Source: Limnohabitans sp. T6-5 (GTDB lineage: Bacteria > Pseudomonadota > Gammaproteobacteria > Burkholderiales > Burkholderiaceae_C). Taken from it: a stretch of DNA of 64,000 nt. This document shows, one piece after another, positions 54,547 to 63,553 of this stretch. How positions within the stretch are numbered: position 1 is the first letter of the stretch; each line of letters opens with the position of its first letter. The translations under genes and the position numbers were made by a program. The notes under the pieces were generated by a model, which saw nothing but the letters and a program-made list of their open reading frames with translations, was not told where the DNA came from and did no database searches. Location of the stretch: assembly GCF_003063315.1 (NCBI RefSeq), contig NZ_NERV01000005.1, positions 1 through 64,000 on the forward strand, read 5' to 3'.

Positions 54547-55716
54547 ATGTTTGAAGAGCAGGCGGCAGAGTTTGTTCGCGATATGGAGGCCCGTGGGGTG
54601 CCACACACCATCGCATCGAAAGCGGCAGAAGCTGGCTATGTGGTTTGGCCAATTGAGAATGGATGGGGAAACACGCCACGGTCAATGGTTATGGACTGCC
54701 ACTATGGCTTGAAAATGTCAGGGCTCTTCGAACTTGACGAGTTTGCTGCGTTCTTGAATGGAGCGCAAACGCCTGCCCAACCCCCAATCGACACACCCAC
54801 ATATAAGAACGTTCGCGACTTGAAAGATCTGCGCGAAATAGCAGAAAGTCCGCGGCATCGCGAAGCAATAGAACAGGGCTTCACCAGTTTTCGTGGGCAG
54901 CCCCGCGATTATTGGATGTCTAGGTCGGTACCAAATCCTAGGATCTGCGATGCCCAGAGGATGGAGCGAATAATTACTCCAAGTTATTGGCGGCAGTTCC
55001 TAGATCAACCGCTCTCAGCGCGTAACTTGGGACCGTCCCAATCAATCTTTGAGACATTTCAAGCCGACGAGCTTGTCTACCATGGGATAGCGGACTGGCG
55101 AACGCTGCACAAACGAAACCATGAACGCTACGGGCCCCATTTCTCTATTTCGGACCTAGAGGACTTCCATGACCCAGAAAGTCAAGAGTACTTCAAGCGA
55201 TGGAAGCGTCACAGGTTTCATGACTGCTACGAGTACCCTTTGATTGAGCAGCACTACGGTAAAAAGACTATCGGACTTGACATTACTTTCGATCTAGCGA
55301 CGGCCGCATTTTTTGCGTCGCATCGTTGGTCCGAACTCTCCAACTCGCTTAAGGCGACATATCGGCACATCAACGAGGGCGAGCATGAGGGTGTTATCTA
55401 CTTTTTCCGCTTTCGCGATCCCGCCGTTAGGCAAACCGACTACCTAGTCAATAAGCTTGGAGTTTTCGAACATTTGCCGGTTGAACGACCTATACGGCAA
55501 CGATGCGGGCTACCTGCGTTCCGTGCGAACGAGATTGCTGCCGCCGCACGCGACCTTGACGCGGTGATTCTCTTGGACGCGAACTTCGACACAGATGGAC
55601 TGCCTGAGCCCAATCACCTATTTCCTCTCAGTGAAGATCCCTTCTACTTGGCCCTCCTAGAGCAAAAGAAGCGCTTTGGGACACCTTGGAATTGGGTAGT
55701 GGATTATGAGTTCTAA
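54547..55716 (+). CDS. FRG-domain protein
   Basis: This 389-aa protein starts at ATG 54547, chosen for GAGGAAA about 6 nt upstream; the frame is open to 54481. The FRG domain begins at FTSFRGQPRDYW (residues 112-123) and includes LIEQHYGKKTIGLDITFDLATAAFFA (about 225-250), equivalent to the usual QHYGxPTRLLDWTxxPxxAxFFA, and VIYFFRFRD. FRG proteins are named for the Phe-Arg-Gly motif. Their activity is not settled, but they are often found in phage-defence islands. The first 110 residues are unassigned. Lower GC than flanks; downstream of the HEPN gene and beside restriction-modification remnants, so a defence role is plausible but unproven. Confidence 0.82.
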   Translation: MFEEQAAEFVRDMEARGVPHTIASKAAEAGYVVWPIENGWGNTPRSMVMDCHYGLKMSGLFELDEFAAFLNGAQTPAQPPIDTPTYKNVRDLKDLREIAESPRHREAIEQGFTSFRGQPRDYWMSRSVPNPRICDAQRMERIITPSYWRQFLDQPLSARNLGPSQSIFETFQADELVYHGIADWRTLHKRNHERYGPHFSISDLEDFHDPESQEYFKRWKRHRFHDCYEYPLIEQHYGKKTIGLDITFDLATAAFFASHRWSELSNSLKATYRHINEGEHEGVIYFFRFRDPAVRQTDYLVNKLGVFEHLPVERPIRQRCGLPAFRANEIAAAARDLDAVILLDANFDTDGLPEPNHLFPLSEDPFYLALLEQKKRFGTPWNWVVDYEF

Positions 55717-55741
55717 TGCTGTTCTTAAATCGCGTACTGAT

Positions 55742-55775
55742 GCCTAACTGTCGATTGAGCATTCACGGAGCTCAC
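55742..55775. other. Possible degenerate integron attC half-site
   Basis: GCCTAAC (55742-55748), the reverse complement of the GTTAGGC at 53769, lies 25 bp after the FRG stop. It is followed by a small inverted repeat, TGAGC ... GCTCA. A complete attC would need a GTTRRRY core after the second arm, and none is present. Confidence 0.2.
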
Positions 55776-55847
55776 GCGATATGACGGCGGTGCGTCGGGT
55801 TCGATTGCTGAACTTTTTGGGCGGTGCATGGCTATTTTTGGTCGGCG

Positions 55848-56448
55848 TCAACAACGTAACTGCCGATACCCCCACCAAACCCGCATCCCTGTCGTCACGG
55901 CACACAGTGCAGCAAACCCATAAGCCAACACCCCAAAGTGTTCAGGCCACACGCACATGGCGGCAAACACGGTGATGGTCTCGGTGGCTTCAGTCAAACC
56001 GCCCAAGAAGTAAAAGCTTTTGCCCGGCAAGGCGGTGTCCGTCAAGCCGCGTTTTTCGGCCAGTACCGCAAACGCCAAAAAGCTGCTGCCGGTGCCGATG
56101 AAGCTGGCCAGCAGGGCTGCGGCGGGCAGGGCGTTGGTGGCGGGGTTGGCCACCGCAAAGGCCAGGGGGATGGCGGCGTAGAACACGAAGTCGAGTGCGA
56201 TGTCCAGGAAGCCGCCCGCGTCGGTGGGTTGGGTCAGGCGGGCCACGCTGCCGTCCAGGCCGTCGAGCAAGCGCGAAGCCAGCAGCAGCGCCAAGCCCCA
56301 CCACCACGCTTGCACTGCAATGGCCACGGCGGCGGCCATGCCGATGGCAAAGCCCAGCCAGGTGAGCGCGTCAGCGCCGATGCCTGCGCGCACCAAGCCG
56401 CGTGCGGCAGCGTTCAGCGCGGGGCGCAAGAGGGTTTGGGCGTGGCGG

Positions 56449-56456
<8 letters not shown>
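55848..56456 (-). CDS. ynjF: CDP-alcohol phosphatidyltransferase family protein, YnjF-like
   Basis: This 202-aa inner-membrane enzyme of the CDP-alcohol phosphatidyltransferase family starts at ATG 56456 (the frame is open upstream but that part is shadow of the ABC fragment). The active-site signature reads DGLDGSVAR, seven residues, then GGFLDIALD, close to D-x2-DG-x2-AR-x8-G-x3-D-x3-D with the spacer one shorter. Several hydrophobic helices follow. The substrate alcohol is unknown. The start overlaps the end of an ABC-ATPase fragment (TGA at 56449), the ynjD-ynjF order known from other bacteria. A broken second copy lies at 57752-58075; compared with it, this copy has a different last few codons, so its 3' end is probably a junction. 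Confidence 0.82.
55861..56185. repeat. Direct repeat copy 1 (ynjF 3' part)
   Basis: This roughly 325-bp segment is repeated in the same orientation at 57752-58075 with visible but limited divergence. The two copies bracket the gap/ynjD chimera, the ynjF 5' part and the brnT/brnA module. Confidence 0.85.
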
Positions 56457-57204
<748 letters not shown>

Positions 57205-57468
57205 ATGATGTCTTTTGAGTTTGACGCCGCAAAGAGTGATTCCAATCGCACAAAGCATGGCATTGATTTCGTCCAAGCTCAGGTGCTGTGGAATGACCCG
57301 ATGCTGTTGGAAATTCCGGCAAAAACAGATGACGAACCACGTTATCTGGTGATTGGCGTCATGGATGGGAAGCATTGGTCGGCAGTCATCACCTACCGGG
57401 GAGCCCATATCCGATTGATATCCGTGCGTCGCGCACGCACAGAAGAGGTGGCACTTTATGAAAGCTAA
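57205..57468 (+). CDS. brnT: BrnT-family toxin
   Basis: An 87-aa RelE-fold toxin of a type II system. The BrnT pattern is clear: FEFDAAKSDSNRTKHGIDFVQAQVLWNDP near the N-terminus, RYLVIGVMDGKHWSAVITYRGAHIRLISVRRARTEEVALYE at the end. Family knowledge: BrnT is a ribonuclease that stops translation and is neutralised by BrnA. Start is ATG 57205 or 57208 (two adjacent ATGs); there is no ribosome site because the operator abuts the start. The end overlaps brnA by 11 bp. It lies inside a duplicated, rearranged segment, consistent with mobile transfer. Confidence 0.88.
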   Translation: MMSFEFDAAKSDSNRTKHGIDFVQAQVLWNDPMLLEIPAKTDDEPRYLVIGVMDGKHWSAVITYRGAHIRLISVRRARTEEVALYES

Positions 57469-57727
57469 AAAGTTTGATCAGCAGTTTGATGATGGCGCCG
57501 ACATCACGGCTTCTTTGGACTTGTCCAAATCCAGGCGCGTGCTGCAGGAGCAGAAGCGGGTGAATGTTGATTTTCCAACATGGATGATTGACTCGCTGGA
57601 CCGCGAAGCCAGCAAACTGGGGGTGACCAGGCAGTCCGTGATCAAGGTCTGGCTGGCCGAGCGCCTTGAGGCGACGACGTCTCATGTTCCCTTTCAACGG
57701 ACGCCCAAAGTTGCAACGCACCGCTGA
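57458..57727 (+). CDS. brnA: BrnA-like antitoxin
   Basis: This 89-aa partner of BrnT has a flexible N-terminus (MKAKKFDQQFDDGADITASLDLSKSR; the toxin-wrapping part in the family) and a ribbon-helix-helix-type C-terminus (RVNVDFPTWMIDSLDREASKLGVTRQSVIKVWLAERL). It should bind BrnT and repress the GGTATA/TATACC operator. The start overlaps brnT by 11 bp, so translation is coupled. Confidence 0.88.
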   Translation: MKAKKFDQQFDDGADITASLDLSKSRRVLQEQKRVNVDFPTWMIDSLDREASKLGVTRQSVIKVWLAERLEATTSHVPFQRTPKVATHR

Positions 57728-57751
57728 ACTTCGCGTCAGCTTCACCCCAAC

Positions 57752-58075
57752 CGCCGATACCCCCACCCCACCCGCATCCCCGTAGTCACCGCACACAACC
57801 CAGCAAACCCATAAGCCAACACCGCAAAGTGTTCAGGCCAGATGCACATGGCGGCGAAGACGGTGATGGTTTCGGTGGCTTCGGCAAGGCCCCCTAAAAA
57901 GTAAAAGCTTTTGCCCGGCAAGGCGGTGTCTAGCAGGCCGCGTTTTCAGGCGAGTTCGACGAAGGCCTAAAAGCTGCTGCCGGTGCCGATGAAGCTGGCC
58001 AGCAAGGCTGCGGCGGGCAGTGCGTTGGTGGCGGGGTTGGCCACCGCAAAGGCCAGGGGGATGGCCGCGTAGAAC
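57752..58075 (-). pseudogene. Broken second copy of ynjF
   Basis: Same-orientation copy of the 3' part of ynjF (compare 55861-56185). Relative to the intact copy it has in-frame stops and small frame changes (for example around 57930-57970), so only short pieces read through (HPPGLCGGQPRHQ and FIGTGSS regions in different frames). Its ending GYRRLG followed by a stop probably keeps the original gene terminus. Together with copy 1 it flanks a rearranged block. Confidence 0.85.
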
Positions 58076-58129
58076 AAAAGCACGATACCAGCGGTCACAC
58101 CGCATAAGGCTTGGTCAGGCTGATGAGCA

Positions 58130-58149
58130 CAGAGGTTCATGAACCTCTG
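58130..58149. promoter_or_regulatory. 20-bp perfect palindrome upstream of the SNF2 gene
   Basis: CAGAGGTTCA immediately followed by its reverse complement TGAACCTCTG, 91 bp before the chosen SNF2 start. This could be a dimeric operator or a very stable cruciform/hairpin at the end of the duplicated block. No factor can be named. Confidence 0.35.
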
Positions 58150-58240
58150 GGAAAATGCCGCGTGGGTGGTCGGGCCACCCGCCAATTTCTCTGTGTATGT
58201 CCTCAACCCGCTTGCCGACCCCTTCATGAAGGAGCCCTCT

Positions 58241-61200
58241 GTGGCCAAGTTCAAACCCGCCCCTCAGGGTTACACCACGCCCTCAGGCCAGCCATGGCCG
58301 CCCATTGACACGCATGCCAAGGTGGATGCCAACCCGCTGGACAAGCGCCCTGTGGACGAGGCGCGGGTGCAACAGGTGTTGGACATGATGGTGCTGCTGT
58401 CGCAAAGCACCACGGCCGCCGAGATGACCCAGCTGTTGCGACTGCATGGCGACTTGGTGGGGTGGACGGGCTCGGTGACTGAAACCAGCGTGCGTGCCCA
58501 ACTGGTGGTTTTGCGCGAGCGCGGCTTGGTCAACCCTGGCCACAGTGGCCGCCAAGAGTTGAACTTTGCAGCACCGGCTTACCGCGAGAACGCGGTGCGG
58601 ATCTACACCACCCTGCAGCCCACGGCGCTGTGTCCCCACTTGGTGCAGCGCCTCAACACGACTCGGCTCAACACTTGGGCGCTTCAGCCAGAGCGCGTGG
58701 CTTTGGGCTATTGCGTGGTACGGGCCCACCTCTGGTCAGGGCGCAGCGAGGCCGAGGCCGTGGCCATGCTTGCAACCCACGCACTGGCGAACTACCTGCC
58801 GCAATGGGCAGACCAGATATTTAAAGATGCCTGGTTGCCCGAGTTGATGGGCCAGGCCGACCCCTTGTGGCTGCAAAAGCTGTTGCTCACGGCCCTGAGC
58901 CGCATGGACGAGCCGAATTACCCCTTGGCTATCGCTTGGCTGGAGACCGAGATCCCATCGGGCCGCTTGGTGCCGCAACCCATCACGCGTCTGGCCTTGG
59001 GCATCTCTATGGCGGGTGACGCGCGCGGCGCGCAGGTCACCGCCCTGCTGGGCCCGGATTGGTGCTATGTGCCCGAGCTGGCGGGTGCCATTGATGGCCT
59101 GCAACTGCTGCAAGCGGGCGACCACGGTGGCGCGCGTCAGGCCTTTGCGGCCAATGGCAAAGCGCTGCGTGCGGCCAAGGTCAAATGGGCCGAGCTGCTG
59201 CCACCTTGGCTGCAGCAGCTCGAAGTGCTGGCCTGGCTGAGCAGCGACGACCACAAAGATTGGGAGGTGGCTCGCAAGTTGTGCGTGGCAGCGTCTGGCC
59301 GCCGCCAGCCGGACATCAACGACGGTATTTTTGGCGCGTGGGTTCAAGCGATTGATGCGCGCCTGGGCAAGTCGCCTTGGCCCCCGTACTACACCGACTT
59401 TTTGAAGCGAGACATCAAGGCTGAACACCTGCTGCAATTGGCCTGGCTGGGCAAGCCTGCCGGTGAGCCGCCCAAGGACGACCAGGTCGCCGCCACGCTG
59501 GCGTTCCTCAAGAACCAGTGCCTAGGCAGCCTGCTGGCCCCCACGCTAGAGGCCTGCGAGCGCCTGGGCTGGCCCAGCGCTGAATGGGTTCACCCCGTGG
59601 CGGCAAGGCCCGCACGCATTTTTGGGGCCCCGCCTGAGCCTTGGCGCGACGCACTGCAAGCCATTCTGAACCTCAGCGCCTCCAGCGACCCTGCCGCAGT
59701 GGCCGACAAGCCTGCGCTGCAATGGGCGTGGAGCCTGAGCATCGATGAACAGGGTCGCCCGATCGACCTGAACATGTTGGAGATGAGCACTGGGGCGCGT
59801 GGGGCCGTCAAGCTCAAACCCCTGGGCTGGCTGGCAGCCCAAAAGCGCCAAGGCTTACCCGCCCGCGACAGTGCGGTGCTGCGCCACCTGCAGCGCCCAC
59901 GCAACAGCACCCAGCCCGTGCTGAATATCACCGGCGCACTGCAAGCCCTGAAGGGCCACCCCCACCTGATGCTGGAAGACGCGCCTCAGCAGTGGCTGGA
60001 GATGGTGCCTGCCCAGCCGCGCTTGCTGGTCAAACGAGAAGGCGACGGCGCAAACGCCAGCTATCTGTTCGAGATTGACCCGCCCATCAACCTGAAGACA
60101 TCGCCCCAGGTGCCCGATCATTTCAAGCTGTGGGGTGACGACCTCCGTGCCGCTGAAGAGGACCGGGCCCAGTGGCGCATCGTGCGCGTGAGCCCTGGCG
60201 TGGCCAAGCTCATCCACATCAGCCCGGCGCAGCAGCAGGTGGCCGACCTCATCACCAACGGCTGGCGGGTGCCCGCCCAGGCACAAACCGAGTTGAACGC
60301 CGCACTGCAAGCCTTGGCCTCGCACTTTGAGTTGCAGGGCGACGCCCAAACGGGCCGCCAAGTGCCCGCCGAAAGCCGTTTGCGCGCACAACTGGCCCCT
60401 GCAGGCGAGGGCCTGACCTTGCGCCTGGTGGTGCAACCCTTTGGCGACTATGGCCCCCTGGTGGTGCCCGGCATGGGGCGTGCCCGCATGGTGTGCGTAC
60501 ACGAGGGCGAGAGCCTGTGGTGTGAGCGCAGCCTGAGCGAAGAGCGGCGTTGGCTGACCAGCGTGCTCGAAAGCCTGCCCATGCTGGACCCCGAGCACAG
60601 CGCCGACCAAACGGTGTTGCTTGACACGCCCGACGAAGCCTTGAGTGCGCTGGACCAACTGCCGGGCCAGCCCGGCGTTGCCGCCATCGACTGGCCCAAA
60701 GGGCGCGCCGTCAACATTCAGCAAGTTCACAGCCAGCAGATGTCGATCACTGTGGGCAGCGGCCGCGATTGGCTGGCGCTGGACGGCGAGGTGCAGCTGG
60801 ACGAAGGCCGGGTCATGGGTCTGCAGCAGCTTTTGGCCCTGATGCGCGGCAGCAGCAGCCGTTTTGTGACGCTGGCCGAGGGTCAGGTCCTGGCGCTCAG
60901 CGACCGCCTGCGTCAGCAGCTCAAAGACCTGGACGGCCTGGCGCAAAACAGCAAGAAGGCGGGCCTGCAACTGCCGCACGCCGCAGCGGCCTGGCTGAGC
61001 GAACAGCTCGGTGGCGTGGAACTGAAGGGCGACAAAGCCTGGCGCGAGCGCGTGGACGAGCTGGCCAAAGCCAGTCAATGGGAGGCCCCCGTGCCGCGCA
61101 CCCTGCAGGCAGAGTTGAGAGACTACCAACGCCAGGGCTACCAATGGCTGGCGCGCCTGTCGCGCTCGGGGCTGGGTGCCTGCCTGGCCGACGACATGGG

Positions 61201-62485
61201 CCTGGGCAAAACCGTGCAGACCCTGGCCCTGCTGCTGCAACGCAGCAAGGCAGGGGCCGCTCTGGTGCTGGCACCCACCTCGGTGTGCAGCAATTGGCGC
61301 GACGAGATCCACCGCTTTGCACCCAGCCTGGAGGTGCACATTTATCATGAGGCTGCAGACCGCCGCCAGGTCTTTGCTGAGCTCGGCCCCGGCCATGTCC
61401 TGGTGGCCAGCTACGGCCTGGTGCAGCAAGACAGCGAAGCCTTCACGCAGGCCGCCTGGGCGACGCTGGTGCTGGACGAAGCCCAGGCCTTGAAGAACGC
61501 CGCCACCAAACGCGCGCAAGTGGTCAGCCAGCTGCAGGCGGGCTTTCGCCTGGCCCTGTCGGGCACACCGGTGGAAAACCGGCTGTCCGAGTTGTGGTCG
61601 TTGATGAACATCTTGAACCCCGGCTTGCTGGGCTCGGCCAACCAGTTTCAAGAACGCTTTGCCGGCCCCATTGAGCGCCAGCAAGACCCGGCGGTGCGCC
61701 AGCGCCTGCGACGCATCATTGCGCCCTTCTTGCTGCGCCGCACCAAGGCCCAGGTCTTGCAAGACCTGCCGCCGCGCACCGAGATCGTTCACCTGGTGCA
61801 ACCCAGCGAGGCCGAGCGCGCCTTGCAAGAAGCCATGCGCCGCCAAGCCCGCGAGGAGGTTGAAAAAGCCGCCCAAGACAAGAAAGGCCCGCAAATTCGC
61901 ATGTTGGCCGAACTGATGAAGCTGCGCCGCGCCGCTTGCGACCCGCGCCTGGTGGTGCCCGAGATGGGGCTCTCCGGGGCCAAGATCGAGGAATTTGAAC
62001 GCTTGGTACAAGAGCTGGTGGCGGGCCAACACAAAGCCCTGGTGTTCAGCCAGTTCACCGACTACCTCAAGCTCTTGGCCGAGCGCCTGGAGGCCCTCGG
62101 TGTGGCCTACCAATACCTGGACGGCAGCACCCCGGCTGCCGAGCGAGGCAAGCGGGTGGCCGCCTTTCAGCAAGGGCAGGGCGAGGTGTTTCTAATCAGC
62201 CTGAAGGCGGGCGGCTTTGGCCTGAACTTGACGGTGGCCGACTACGTCATCATCGTCGACCCCTGGTGGAATCCGGCCGCCGAAGACCAGGCCAGCGGCC
62301 GTGCCCACCGCATGGGCCAGCAACGCCCCGTCACCGTCTACCGCCTGGTCACCCAGGGTTCGGTGGAGGAGCGCATCTTGCAAATGCACCACGACAAACG
62401 CAGCCTGGCCGACAGCATGCTCAACGACCAGGACGGCTCGGCCGTGCTGGATGCCTCCGCATTGGCGGAATTGCTCAGGGATTGA
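58241..62485 (+). CDS. SNF2-family DEAD/DEAH helicase-like ATPase
   Basis: Start GTG 58241 is chosen because AAGGAG sits exactly 6 nt upstream (ATG 58226 and ATG 58139 are in frame but lack such a site). This gives 1414 aa. The C-terminal third is a complete SNF2 motor: DDMGLGKT (about residue 984), LVLAPTSVCSNWRDEI, DEAQ box VLDEAQALKN (about 1078), LALSGTPVENRLSELWSL, FLLRRTK, then HelicC with VFSQFTDYLKLL, LDGSTPAAERGK, SLKAGGFGLNLT and QASGRAHRMGQQRPV. The first about 950 residues have no family I recognise and could be a substrate or nucleic-acid-binding part. It should remodel protein-DNA or protein-RNA complexes using ATP. High GC and codon use suggest a resident gene. The target is unknown. 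Confidence 0.93.
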   Translation: MAKFKPAPQGYTTPSGQPWPPIDTHAKVDANPLDKRPVDEARVQQVLDMMVLLSQSTTAAEMTQLLRLHGDLVGWTGSVTETSVRAQLVVLRERGLVNPGHSGRQELNFAAPAYRENAVRIYTTLQPTALCPHLVQRLNTTRLNTWALQPERVALGYCVVRAHLWSGRSEAEAVAMLATHALANYLPQWADQIFKDAWLPELMGQADPLWLQKLLLTALSRMDEPNYPLAIAWLETEIPSGRLVPQPITRLALGISMAGDARGAQVTALLGPDWCYVPELAGAIDGLQLLQAGDHGGARQAFAANGKALRAAKVKWAELLPPWLQQLEVLAWLSSDDHKDWEVARKLCVAASGRRQPDINDGIFGAWVQAIDARLGKSPWPPYYTDFLKRDIKAEHLLQLAWLGKPAGEPPKDDQVAATLAFLKNQCLGSLLAPTLEACERLGWPSAEWVHPVAARPARIFGAPPEPWRDALQAILNLSASSDPAAVADKPALQWAWSLSIDEQGRPIDLNMLEMSTGARGAVKLKPLGWLAAQKRQGLPARDSAVLRHLQRPRNSTQPVLNITGALQALKGHPHLMLEDAPQQWLEMVPAQPRLLVKREGDGANASYLFEIDPPINLKTSPQVPDHFKLWGDDLRAAEEDRAQWRIVRVSPGVAKLIHISPAQQQVADLITNGWRVPAQAQTELNAALQALASHFELQGDAQTGRQVPAESRLRAQLAPAGEGLTLRLVVQPFGDYGPLVVPGMGRARMVCVHEGESLWCERSLSEERRWLTSVLESLPMLDPEHSADQTVLLDTPDEALSALDQLPGQPGVAAIDWPKGRAVNIQQVHSQQMSITVGSGRDWLALDGEVQLDEGRVMGLQQLLALMRGSSSRFVTLAEGQVLALSDRLRQQLKDLDGLAQNSKKAGLQLPHAAAAWLSEQLGGVELKGDKAWRERVDELAKASQWEAPVPRTLQAELRDYQRQGYQWLARLSRSGLGACLADDMGLGKTVQTLALLLQRSKAGAALVLAPTSVCSNWRDEIHRFAPSLEVHIYHEAADRRQVFAELGPGHVLVASYGLVQQDSEAFTQAAWATLVLDEAQALKNAATKRAQVVSQLQAGFRLALSGTPVENRLSELWSLMNILNPGLLGSANQFQERFAGPIERQQDPAVRQRLRRIIAPFLLRRTKAQVLQDLPPRTEIVHLVQPSEAERALQEAMRRQAREEVEKAAQDKKGPQIRMLAELMKLRRAACDPRLVVPEMGLSGAKIEEFERLVQELVAGQHKALVFSQFTDYLKLLAERLEALGVAYQYLDGSTPAAERGKRVAAFQQGQGEVFLISLKAGGFGLNLTVADYVIIVDPWWNPAAEDQASGRAHRMGQQRPVTVYRLVTQGSVEERILQMHHDKRSLADSMLNDQDGSAVLDASALAELLRD

Positions 62486-62505
62486 TCAGGCGCAAGCCAT
62501 TTTTG

Positions 62506-62574
62506 CAGGTCGGGGCTTCAGCGCCGACATCTACACATCAGGGACCGTTGTCGGGGCTGAAGCCGACCTGAAAG
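62506..62574. repeat. REP pair after the SNF2 gene
   Basis: Two hairpins of the GGCT/AGCC REP subtype in inverted orientation (around 62508-62528 and 62552-62572), 20 bp after the SNF2 stop, probably acting as transcription terminator or mRNA-end stabiliser. Confidence 0.6.
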
Positions 62575-62877
62575 ACGAAAGCTTCTTGTCACACCTCGTA
62601 GCGGCGGGTCCATTTTTTTCGATGGCATCGACCTGCGAGGCGTGGGGCCCGGGCAGCGCGGGGGCGCTCCGGGCCAGCTGCTCGGCCATGCTTTGCGGCA
62701 GTTGCGGCAGGCGCTGGCGATGCGCAAAAAACGTCAGCTGCGCCACGCTCTTCACCCCCAGTGGCTTTATTGCCAAGCTCGGTCCCAGGATGTCAGTGCA
62801 GCGCTCTTCACTGCTCCTTTTGTTCTCCGTCGGTTGCGCACTGGCTGTCGCTGTCTACTTCCGAGGAAATGTTAAAT
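62575..62877. other. Gene-poor stretch between SNF2 and the second brnT
   Basis: I see no gene I can support. A minus-strand frame (62531-62776) and a plus-strand frame starting with a signal-like MSVQRSSLLLLFSVGCALAV at 62790 are open, but neither has a ribosome site or a recognisable family. They may be remnants. Confidence 0.4.
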
Positions 62878-63228
62878 ATGCCGCCGTCATACCCGTCATA
62901 CCCGTCATACCCGTCATACCCGTCATACCCGTCATACCCGTCATCGCGCTGTCGTGGCTCAATCGCTTGGGATAATCAAAAAGCACAAAGCAACTTGCTC
63001 AAGCATGGCGTGTCTTTTGACGAGGCTGTCAGCGTTTTTGGAGATGCTTTGGCCTTGACTTTTTCGGACTCTGATCACTCAATGGATGAAGACCGGAGCC
63101 GAACTTATGGAATCTTAAATAAGGAGCGACTTTTAGTGGTCGTTCACACGGAGCGTCGCAACACCATTCGAATCATCAGCGCAAGAAAGGCAACCCGATA
63201 TGAAAAAGACATCTACAAAAATGGCTGA
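62878..63228 (+). CDS. brnT: Second BrnT-family toxin with a repeat-derived N-terminus
   Basis: A 116-aa frame from ATG 62878 (GAGGA 10 nt upstream; ATG 62869 is also in frame). Residues from IAWDNQKAQSNLLKHGVSFDEAVSVFGD to NTIRIISARKATRYEKDIYKNG are a standard BrnT ribonuclease-type toxin of normal length (about 85 aa), with RLLVVVHTER in the middle. No start codon is available next to the domain. Translation must begin before the 9-bp tandem repeat, adding Met-Pro, six Pro-Ser-Tyr units and a short basic linker. Its end overlaps the antitoxin gene by 29 bp. It differs clearly from the brnT at 57205, so it is an independent acquisition. Confidence 0.8.
   Translation: MPPSYPSYPSYPSYPSYPSYPSSRCRGSIAWDNQKAQSNLLKHGVSFDEAVSVFGDALALTFSDSDHSMDEDRSRTYGILNKERLLVVVHTERRNTIRIISARKATRYEKDIYKNG
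62884..62946 (+). repeat. 9-bp tandem repeat (CCGTCATAC, 6 full copies plus a partial)
   Basis: Six exact copies of CCGTCATAC at 62884-62937 and a seventh that breaks after CCGTCAT. They lie in frame at the start of the second brnT gene, encoding Pro-Ser-Tyr units. Because the unit is a multiple of three, copy-number change would alter length without shifting the frame. Confidence 0.95.
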
Positions 63229-63466
63229 TCTGGATATTCCTGAATTGAAGCGCGACCAACTGGGCAAGGGGGTTCGCGGCAAGTACCTCAAACATTTCGT
63301 GCAGGGCAGCAATGTCGTGGTGTTGCAGCCCGAAATTCTGAAGGCATTTCCGACTTCTGAAGCCGTCAATAAGGCTTTGGCCAGCATGCTGGCTTTCGCT
63401 CACGAAACGCAAGTCCTGTCTGTTCGTACAAAGACCACCACGCGCAAACGCTTGGCGGCTTCCTGA
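63200..63466 (+). CDS. Antitoxin partner of the second BrnT
   Basis: An 88-aa basic-start protein (MKKTSTKMADLDIPELKRDQLGKGVRGKYLKHFVQGSNVVVLQPEILKAFPTSEAVNKALASML). The LGKGVRGKY...GSNVVVLxPEILKAFPxxEAVNxAL pattern is typical of the non-CopG antitoxins that follow brnT genes. It should neutralise the toxin and, by analogy, repress the pair. The start lies inside the toxin gene (29-bp overlap), implying coupled translation. Confidence 0.82.
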   Translation: MKKTSTKMADLDIPELKRDQLGKGVRGKYLKHFVQGSNVVVLQPEILKAFPTSEAVNKALASMLAFAHETQVLSVRTKTTTRKRLAAS

Positions 63467-63513
63467 CCTAAATTGCACGAAGCGCCTCTGAGCCCTGGCG
63501 TGGGATCGGCAGC

Positions 63514-63545
63514 TGAGTCTGCCGCAGGCACCTGCGACCGACTCA
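63514..63545 (-). terminator. Hairpin downstream of gap
   Basis: Two nested perfect arms, TGAGTC/GACTCA (outer) and CGCAGG/CCTGCG (inner, 2-nt loop), lie 8 bp after the gap stop. There is no T-run on the minus strand, so it is a stable 3' hairpin rather than a textbook intrinsic terminator. It also separates gap from the convergent antitoxin gene. Confidence 0.5.
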
Positions 63546-63553
63546 ACCAACGC

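Noticed and set aside
59855..62173. 772-codon minus-strand frame within the SNF2 gene
   Set aside because: Antisense shadow of a high-GC gene whose plus frame has all SNF2 motifs.
62790..62975. Possible small secreted protein beginning MSVQRSSLLLLFSVGCALAV and running into Val-Ile-Pro repeats
   Set aside because: No ribosome site. The repeat part is the +1 reading of the 9-bp tandem tract that belongs to the brnT frame, and there is no conserved domain.
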